DNA of 34,944 nt from Muribaculaceae bacterium. GTDB taxonomy: Bacteria; Bacteroidota; Bacteroidia; Bacteroidales; Muribaculaceae. The position numbers and the translations under genes are program-made. This document shows positions 28,388 through 34,944 of the stretch, piece after piece (within the stretch, counting starts at the first letter, position 1; the number at the start of each line of letters is the position of its first letter). The notes under the pieces are model-generated. The model saw only the letters and a list, made by a program, of their open reading frames with translations, was not told where the DNA came from and did no database searches. Location of the stretch: positions 1 to 34,944 of the forward strand of contig JAIDTO010000157.1 of NCBI GenBank assembly GCA_029060625.1, read 5' to 3'.

Positions 28388-28971
28388 TGTTGTCAGGTTG
28401 TCAGGTTTTCAGGTTTTCGGGTATGGCCGTGGCTTTTGCGGCCGCCTTGGTTGTTCTGTTTTCGGGATGCAAGGAAGACGGAAAGCTTGGCGTGGCTACG
28501 CGTATAGATCCCAAGAAAATGCCATCGATGTCGACTGTCAATGTGGCTACTTTGATTTCTGACTCCGGCATCACGCAATATAAGATAGTGTCTCCACTTT
28601 GGAATGTATATGACGAAGTGGACACGCCTTATTGGAATTTCCCCAAAGGGATCTATCTTCAGAAATTTGACAGGAAGTTTAATGTGATAGCTTCTGTAGC
28701 GGCTGATTCGGCGAAGTTTTTCAGACTCCAGAACCTTTGGAAACTTGATGGTAACGTTGAGCTAAAGAAGGAGCCGGGAGAACTGTTCCTTACACAGCAA
28801 CTATTTTGGGACCAGCGTCGCAACAAGCTCTACAGCGACTCTTTTATTCATATAGAAACGCCAGAACGAATGCTGGAAGGGCACGGATTTGAGAGCAATG
28901 ACCGGCTTACAAAATATTCCATACGTCGGCCGACCGGTATTTTCCCTGTCAGCGAAGATATGAGGAGGTGA
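28387..28971 (+). CDS. lptC: LPS export ABC transporter periplasmic protein LptC (lipoprotein-like)
   Basis: MAVAFAAALVVLFSGC lipobox, VNVATLISDSGITQYKIVSPLWNVYDEVDTPYWNFPKGIYLQKFD, YSDSFIHIETPERMLEGHGFESN. Start may be 28387 (TGATG overlap) or 28423. Confidence 0.88.
   Translation: MLSGCQVFRFSGMAVAFAAALVVLFSGCKEDGKLGVATRIDPKKMPSMSTVNVATLISDSGITQYKIVSPLWNVYDEVDTPYWNFPKGIYLQKFDRKFNVIASVAADSAKFFRLQNLWKLDGNVELKKEPGELFLTQQLFWDQRRNKLYSDSFIHIETPERMLEGHGFESNDRLTKYSIRRPTGIFPVSEDMRR
28388..28419. repeat. Octamer array (GGTTKTCR-like, 4 units) at the lptC 5' end
   Basis: TGTTGTCA GGTTGTCA GGTTTTCA GGTTTTCG read directly. Confidence 0.8.
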
Positions 28972-28975
28972 GTTT

Positions 28976-29017
28976 TGCGTGGTGCTTGGTGCGTAGGGCG
29001 TGATGCGTAGTGCGTAG
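28976..29017. repeat. Heptamer array (TGCGTAG-like, 6 units) between lptC and the CBS-domain gene
   Basis: TGCGTGG TGCTTGG TGCGTAG GGCGTGA TGCGTAG TGCGTAG. Confidence 0.85.
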
Positions 29018-29059
29018 GATTGAAGGGAAGGAATTAAAATATTAATTAATTGAGAGATT

Positions 29060-30343
29060 ATGACGTTTACCGTAGCTTTGGTGCTCACTATCATAGCGGT
29101 TGTTTTCTCCGCTCTTTTTTCGGGCATGGAGATAGCATACGTGCAATCAAACAAGGTGAGGATGCAGATTGATGGCTCTCGGGGAGGTGTGGTAGACCGC
29201 ATCATCCGTGGCTTCAGCCAAAATGAGGACATGTTTATATCCTCACTGTTGGTTGGCAACAATGTTGTGTTGGTTGTATATGGCATCACGCTCTCGGTGT
29301 TGATCAATCCGGTGCTTGAAAGGTGGTTTGGAGATTCGGAGGCGATGGTTCTGATATCCAACACGGTGTTTTCTACTCTCGTGATTCTTCTATGTGGTGA
29401 ATTTATTCCGAAAGCTACTTTCCGCATCAATCCGAATTTTATGATGAGGATGTTTGCGTTGCCCCTATATGTCATATATATCATTCTGTATCCTGTATCG
29501 AAGTTTATTTCCTTCATCACAAAGGGACTGATGGGGCTTTTCGGAATCAAGGAAAACAGGGTGGATGCGAGCCTTATCACAATGGACCAGCTGGATGATT
29601 ATCTCGAGGAGTCACTTCATTCAACGCAGCAGTCGGAGGTGGAAGTGGAGAATGAGGTGAAGATCTTCAGGAAGGCAGTAGATTTCAAGGATACCACGAT
29701 AGGGGAGTGCATGCGGCCTCGCAATGAGATAGTGGCAGTGGAGAAAGACACTACTACGCGGGAAGATCTTCTTTCCCTGTTTTCACGAACCGGCTTGTCG
29801 AAGATAGTGGTATATCGTGAGGATATCGACGACGTGGTTGGCTATATTCACATTTCAGAGCTTTTCAATATAGATTCAGACTGGAGGGAGCATCTTAAGC
29901 CAGTCATCTTCACACCTGAGACCATGCTTGCCAATAAGATGATGCGCAGGATGATAGCTGAAAAGAGATCGCTTTGTGTGGTGATAGATGAATTCGGAGG
30001 CACATCAGGTCTGGCTACACTTGAGGACCTTGTTGAGGAAATCTTTGGGGAGATTGAGGATGAGCATGACCGCCAACGCCAGCTTTTCCGTAAACTTCCT
30101 GATGGCAGCTATGAGATATCGGGACGTGCCGAGATTGCTGCTGTAAATGAGGGTCTTGGTCTTGACATTAAGGAATCTGAGGATTATAATACTATAGCGG
30201 GATATATACTTCACTATACTGAGGCTCTTCCTGCGGAAGGGGATGAGTTTGAGATTGGAGGATTGAGATTTATAATTGCACGGATGTCTACAACGAGGAT
30301 TGAGCTGGTAAAGGTTTGCCATCCCGAGCCAGTGGAGTCTTGA
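29060..30343 (+). CDS. Hemolysin/CorC-family protein (DUF21 + CBS pair + CorC_HlyC domain)
   Basis: ALFSGMEIAYVQSNKVRMQ; MRPRNEIVAVEKDTT; VVIDEFGGTSGLATLEDLVEEIFGEIEDEHD. Confidence 0.93.
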   Translation: MTFTVALVLTIIAVVFSALFSGMEIAYVQSNKVRMQIDGSRGGVVDRIIRGFSQNEDMFISSLLVGNNVVLVVYGITLSVLINPVLERWFGDSEAMVLISNTVFSTLVILLCGEFIPKATFRINPNFMMRMFALPLYVIYIILYPVSKFISFITKGLMGLFGIKENRVDASLITMDQLDDYLEESLHSTQQSEVEVENEVKIFRKAVDFKDTTIGECMRPRNEIVAVEKDTTTREDLLSLFSRTGLSKIVVYREDIDDVVGYIHISELFNIDSDWREHLKPVIFTPETMLANKMMRRMIAEKRSLCVVIDEFGGTSGLATLEDLVEEIFGEIEDEHDRQRQLFRKLPDGSYEISGRAEIAAVNEGLGLDIKESEDYNTIAGYILHYTEALPAEGDEFEIGGLRFIIARMSTTRIELVKVCHPEPVES

Positions 30344-30384
30344 ACCGGTATCGTGGCATTGTTACTCATAGTTAAACCAGATTG

Positions 30385-30412
30385 AAGCGTGACGGTATGG
30401 TCACGCTTTTTT
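30385..30412 (+). terminator. Rho-independent terminator
   Basis: AAGCGTGAC-ggtatg-GTCACGCTT followed by TTTT. Confidence 0.85.
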
Positions 30413-30711
30413 CTTAATTGTTCATTCAAGATTTTTCTTAATAGTTCATAAAAAATAGTGTGTAAGTTACGTAACAGTTCTTAATAGATGTTAATTATGG
30501 CTTTGAAATGTTAAATTTGCAATAAAATTTTAACTTTTTTGAAGGTTTATTATGAAGTGATAATATTTTTTGGTTAATTTTGCATATGCTGAATGAGTGA
30601 TCAGTATTTAATCGAAGATAAGTTGTCCGAATAGGTCATTACAGTCGGAATAACCTGAAAAAGAAAAATAACTAATATTAACCTAATAATTTAATTAACC
30701 AACATCTAATT

Positions 30712-33700
30712 ATGAACTACCGCAAGGAAAGTTCAGGAATCGCGGCCATATGTCGTAGATTCCTGTTTGTGGCCCTCATGGCAGTGGTAAGCCTATCGGC
30801 AGCCGCTCAGGGCAAGACGGTGTCAGGTACGGTGGTTGACCAGTCAGGCGAGCCTATGATAGGTGTGACTGTTATGGTCAAGGGCACATCCAACGGCACA
30901 GCAACGGACTTCGACGGTGCTTACGCACTTAAGAATGTGCCTGACAACGCTACTCTCGTGTTCAGCTATGTCGGCTGTGTGACGCAGGAAGTTAAAGTAG
31001 CCGGCAAGTCTCAGATCAACGTGACAATGAAAGACGACTCCGCAATGCTCGACGATCTCGTAGTGGTCGGCTATGGTGTGCAGAAGAAGTCTGACGTCAC
31101 CGGAGCCCTTAGCCACATCAGCGCTGAGGAACTTGAAAGCCGTCCCGTAAGCAATGCCTTCGAGGCCATGCAGGGTAAAGCTCCCGGTGTAGACATCACA
31201 TCAAGCGAGCGTCCCGGTACCATCGGTTCCATACGTATCCGTGGCGAGCGTTCTCTTACTGCATCCAACGAACCTCTTTATGTAGTAGACGGTGTGCCCA
31301 TCATGTCGGCTTCCGGTATCGAGACCATCAACCCACGTGATATTGAGTCGATCGACATCCTTAAGGATGCTTCCGCTACTGCCATCTATGGTTCACGCGG
31401 TGCCAACGGTGTCGTGATCATCACTACAAAGCAGGGTAAGACCGGCCAGTTCAGCCTTAACTATGCCGGTTCAGTGACATTCCAGCACCTTGTAGACCGT
31501 AGCCCTTCGATGAACGCAGAACAGCTGATCAACTACCGTCGTTGGGCAGCGTATCTCGATGACCCGACAAAATATGCAGATCCCCGTAATCCTACCAAGG
31601 AGAGCGATGAACTCCTGTTCGGTCAGATCGACGACCCTACAGGCTTCAACAACGTTATGAGCGGTTGGAAGTCAGGCAGATGGAATGCCGCCGACGTATA
31701 TGACTACGATTGGACTGACCAGTGTCTGAGAACAGGCTTCATCCAGGAGCACACAGTGAGCGCTTCAGGCGGTGTGGAAAAGATGAATGCCTATGGCTCT
31801 ATCAGCTACCTTGACAACAAGGGTACCCAAAAAGGTCAGCGCTACAACCGCTATACAGCACGCGTGGGCTTAAACCTCAACGCGGTGAAGTGGCTTACTT
31901 TCAGCCTCTCGCTCAACGGGTCGCGCGAGTTCCAGGACTACGGTATGTCAAACACATATGCGCCTTCGACTACCAACTCCAAATCTGCGATTTATGAGCT
32001 ATACAAGAGCTGCTATCAGTGGGCTCAGCCTTACAATGCAGAGGGCGAGCGCATCAAGTATCCTGGCGGTGACAACGCATGCTACAACCCGATCGATGAA
32101 TGGGAGCACAACATATCCGAGAGAGAGACCTACCGTTTTATGGGTAATTTCTCCGCTACACTCCACCTCGGTGAGATATGGAAGCCTCTCAAGGGTCTTG
32201 ACTACAAGTTTGCCTTCGGCCCGGACTACCGTCACTACCGTCTCGGAAACTTCATTCAGGATGATTCTGCCTACAAGTGGAATAACGGCGGAAAGAACCA
32301 GGCAAAGTGGGAGACCCGCCGAGACTTCTCTTGGACCCTCGACAATATGATCACCTACAATAATACATTTGCCGATAAGCACAATGTAGGTCTGACATTG
32401 CTGCAGACAGCATCAAAGTGGAACTACGAGGATGCCGCTATGGCATTGAGCGGCCTCGAGCAGAATATGTATCTATGGAACGCCATGGGCTCTCTCGACA
32501 TCAAGAAAGAGGAGAACGGCGCGAGCATGAGCACAGGTATCACAGAGCGTCAGCTTGAATCCTACATGATCCGACTGAACTATGGCTTCGACAACCGCTA
32601 CCTGCTGACCGCCTCAGCACGCTGGGATGGTGCTTCGCAGCTTTCCGCAGGACGCAAGTGGGCGTTCTTCCCCTCAATGTCTCTCGGTTGGAGAATCCAG
32701 CAGGAATCATTCCTCCGCGAAGTGTCATGGCTCAACGACCTTAAGATCCGTGCAGGTGTAGGTACTACCGGCAACTCAGCCATCGCTCCCTATTCTACAC
32801 TCAACAGGCTGCAGTCGATCTTCATTCCTACCGGTAACGGCTATGACAAGGTCTACCTCCTCAACGACCCCGCTTATGTAAAGGATCTCCTCGTGATGGC
32901 TAATCAAGAGGTAGGCTGGGAGAAGACCACCCAGTGGAACGTCGGTATCGACTACGGCTTCCTCAACGGACGCATCAACGGTAGTCTGGAATTCTACTTC
33001 TCCAAGACTTCCGATCTTCTTCTCAATATGTCTGTACCTACAGTCACAGGTTACGCCTCCACCATCGCCAACATCGGTAAGACCTCTAACAAGGGCTTTG
33101 AGTTCCTGATCAATGCTATCCCCGTAGAAACGCACGACTTCTCGTGGAACACTTCTTTCAATATCGGCTGGCAGAAAGACCGCATCGACGAACTTGCCAA
33201 TGGCAAGGAAGACGATATCGCCAACAAGTGGTTTATCGGACAGCAGATTGGCGTGTGGTATGACTATCAGACCGACGGCCTCTGGCAGGACACTCCCGAA
33301 GACCGTGCAGAAATGGCAAAATGGGAAGGCTATAATTTCAAGCCAGGTATGGTTAAGCCTGTCGATCAGAACGGAGACTACACTATGGACGACAAGGACC
33401 GTGTGATTGTAGGGCACAAGCGTCCTGCTGCGACAGCAGGCTGGACGAATACCTTAAACTATAAGGGAATCGAGCTGAGCTTCATGCTGTACGGACGCTT
33501 CAACTATACCGTTCACGCTCCCCAGTATCTTACCGGCTACGGCAACCTTGGAACAGCTGTCGACTACTGGACTCCGGATAATACCGATGCTGAATTCCAG
33601 GCTCCTCTCTTCACAGGCAGTGTGCAGACCGGCACCAAGGATCAGTTTGCAAGCCAGCTTGGCTACAAGAAAGCAAACCTCATCCGCATGCGCAACATCT

Positions 33701-33879
33701 CGCTCGGCTATAACCTCCCGAGCCATCTGCTTGAGAATGTCGATCTGAAGAGCTTGAAAGTTTACACACAGGTTATCAATCCGTTTGACCTTTGCCAGTC
33801 GGTAAGCGGACTCGATCTTGACACCGGCAACTCTTACTACAACCGCAGCTGGGTATTCGGCGTCGAACTCGGTTTCTAA
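30712..33879 (+). CDS. SusC/RagA-family TonB-linked outer membrane protein
   Basis: CarboxypepD_reg-like domain (VSGTVVDQSGEPMIGVTVMVKGTSNGTATDFDG), plug (DDLVVVGYGVQKKSDVTGAL), RIRGERSLTASNEPLYVVDGVPI, DILKDASATAIYGSRGANGVVIITTKQGK. Confidence 0.97.
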   Translation: MNYRKESSGIAAICRRFLFVALMAVVSLSAAAQGKTVSGTVVDQSGEPMIGVTVMVKGTSNGTATDFDGAYALKNVPDNATLVFSYVGCVTQEVKVAGKSQINVTMKDDSAMLDDLVVVGYGVQKKSDVTGALSHISAEELESRPVSNAFEAMQGKAPGVDITSSERPGTIGSIRIRGERSLTASNEPLYVVDGVPIMSASGIETINPRDIESIDILKDASATAIYGSRGANGVVIITTKQGKTGQFSLNYAGSVTFQHLVDRSPSMNAEQLINYRRWAAYLDDPTKYADPRNPTKESDELLFGQIDDPTGFNNVMSGWKSGRWNAADVYDYDWTDQCLRTGFIQEHTVSASGGVEKMNAYGSISYLDNKGTQKGQRYNRYTARVGLNLNAVKWLTFSLSLNGSREFQDYGMSNTYAPSTTNSKSAIYELYKSCYQWAQPYNAEGERIKYPGGDNACYNPIDEWEHNISERETYRFMGNFSATLHLGEIWKPLKGLDYKFAFGPDYRHYRLGNFIQDDSAYKWNNGGKNQAKWETRRDFSWTLDNMITYNNTFADKHNVGLTLLQTASKWNYEDAAMALSGLEQNMYLWNAMGSLDIKKEENGASMSTGITERQLESYMIRLNYGFDNRYLLTASARWDGASQLSAGRKWAFFPSMSLGWRIQQESFLREVSWLNDLKIRAGVGTTGNSAIAPYSTLNRLQSIFIPTGNGYDKVYLLNDPAYVKDLLVMANQEVGWEKTTQWNVGIDYGFLNGRINGSLEFYFSKTSDLLLNMSVPTVTGYASTIANIGKTSNKGFEFLINAIPVETHDFSWNTSFNIGWQKDRIDELANGKEDDIANKWFIGQQIGVWYDYQTDGLWQDTPEDRAEMAKWEGYNFKPGMVKPVDQNGDYTMDDKDRVIVGHKRPAATAGWTNTLNYKGIELSFMLYGRFNYTVHAPQYLTGYGNLGTAVDYWTPDNTDAEFQAPLFTGSVQTGTKDQFASQLGYKKANLIRMRNISLGYNLPSHLLENVDLKSLKVYTQVINPFDLCQSVSGLDLDTGNSYYNRSWVFGVELGF

Positions 33880-33907
33880 TATTTAACCATAAAACAGAAT
33901 TCTTAAA

Positions 33908-34944
33908 ATGAAATTCAATAAATATATAGCAGCCGGTCTTATCGCAGCCACTGCCGCAGGTCTTCCTTCCTGCTCCAGCGACTTCCTTGACGAGCACTAC
34001 ACCACCGGCTATTCTACAGACTATCTGAAGACACCAGAAGGACTGAAGTCACTGACTCTGGCTCTTTATGGTCAGCTGCGCTGGATCGGCGGTTATGAAT
34101 CGCAGGGCTACAATGCCTTTATGGGTGGCTCCGACGAATTCGGTCTAGGTACCGACCAGTGCAACGAGATGTGGAACACCTATGACTACCGAATGGCTCC
34201 TATCTGGGGAACCGTCAACGGCAATACCGGCACGAATGCCAACATCTGGGATCAGGTATACTTCGGAATCGCATCTGCCAACGAAATTATCGGTACTGTA
34301 GAGAATGGTAATAACAGTCTGGATCAGACTACCATTAATCTCTGTCTCGCGCATGCCTATTTCATGAGGGGCTACAGCTACTATCTGCTGACATCTCAGT
34401 TCGGGCACTGCGCCCTTATGACAGAGCCTACTACCGGAGTAGTGCGAAATCTACCCAATACGACTGCTAAGCAGTGCTGGGAGCAGACAATATCCGACCT
34501 CGAGCAGGCTTATAACCTTTTCGACGGTGAGACTAACAACCTGGCGGGTCCCGGTGTGAGCTGGACAAAGGCTACAGCTGCCCACTTCCTCGCTAAGGCT
34601 TATCTTTTTGCCGCCTCCGAGCGCAACGACGACTGGAACAGCGATGTCAAGGCACGGTACCTCCAAGCAGGTCTTGAGGCAGCTAACTATGCTATTTCGG
34701 CCCGTCATCTTGAGAACAACGTGATTGATGTATATGGCAACTGGACAGGTGTCAACTGTGCTCTCGAGCAGAGCAACGAGCTCCTTCTCGTATGTGCTCA
34801 GGATGCCAACTTTTCCGGACGTACCGCAGCCCGCAACCCGGGAGCATTCTTCAATCCGCAGTTCTCTAACTTCGCCAACACTACCTTAGGCAGCGAGCGC
34901 GGATGCATCACCGGCGGAAAGGACTTCCAGCGTTTCCGTCCTAC
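33908..34944 (+). CDS. SusD/RagB-family nutrient-binding lipoprotein (truncated by window end)
   Basis: Read directly from ATG 33908: MKFNKYIAAGLIAATAAGLPSCSSDFLDEHYTTGYSTDYLKTPEGLKSLTLALYGQLRW...; lipobox, starts 28 bp after SusC; open to the last base, so absent from the ORF track. Confidence 0.95.
   Translation, partial: MKFNKYIAAGLIAATAAGLPSCSSDFLDEHYTTGYSTDYLKTPEGLKSLTLALYGQLRWIGGYESQGYNAFMGGSDEFGLGTDQCNEMWNTYDYRMAPIWGTVNGNTGTNANIWDQVYFGIASANEIIGTVENGNNSLDQTTINLCLAHAYFMRGYSYYLLTSQFGHCALMTEPTTGVVRNLPNTTAKQCWEQTISDLEQAYNLFDGETNNLAGPGVSWTKATAAHFLAKAYLFAASERNDDWNSDVKARYLQAGLEAANYAISARHLENNVIDVYGNWTGVNCALEQSNELLLVCAQDANFSGRTAARNPGAFFNPQFSNFANTTLGSERGCITGGKDFQRFRP

Noticed and set aside
32776-33417. 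213-aa minus-strand ORF opposite SusC
   Set aside because: Antisense shadow of a long, clearly coding SusC gene.

Overview
Window from a Bacteroidales genome, most likely Muribaculaceae-like (inferred from gene content and TAnnTTTG promoter motifs; no search run). From left to right it holds: (i) an AT-rich accessory end (about 1-2800) with a 5'-truncated ORF, a GNAT acetyltransferase preceded by a 54-aa ORF missing from the supplied track, a zeta-toxin-like kinase with an overlapping small downstream ORF, and an intergenic direct repeat; (ii) a housekeeping block on + (pheT, yebC, membrane/coiled-coil protein, histidine kinase, shikimate kinase, alanine dehydrogenase-like protein, glycosyltransferase, tRNA-Pro(CGG)); (iii) a block on - (nudC-like, folK, infB, nusA, a GH28 gene, rimP), in which a polygalacturonase-family gene interrupts the usual rimP-nusA-infB order; (iv) an EamA transporter flanked by similar short repeats, FprA flavoprotein, myo-inositol-phosphate synthase, trmD, a nucleotidyltransferase, DivIC-like protein, coaX, an outer-membrane protein, LptC, a CBS/DUF21 protein; and (v) a SusC/SusD pair, with SusD cut by the window edge and absent from the ORF track. 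The most interesting non-genic signal is a set of short tandem arrays with 7- or 8-bp units at gene junctions. I found no CRISPR array, rRNA or intact insertion sequence. No clear new multi-gene system is demonstrated; the best candidates are the GNAT/small-ORF pair, the repeat arrays, the GH28 insertion, and the membrane-protein/histidine-kinase pair.
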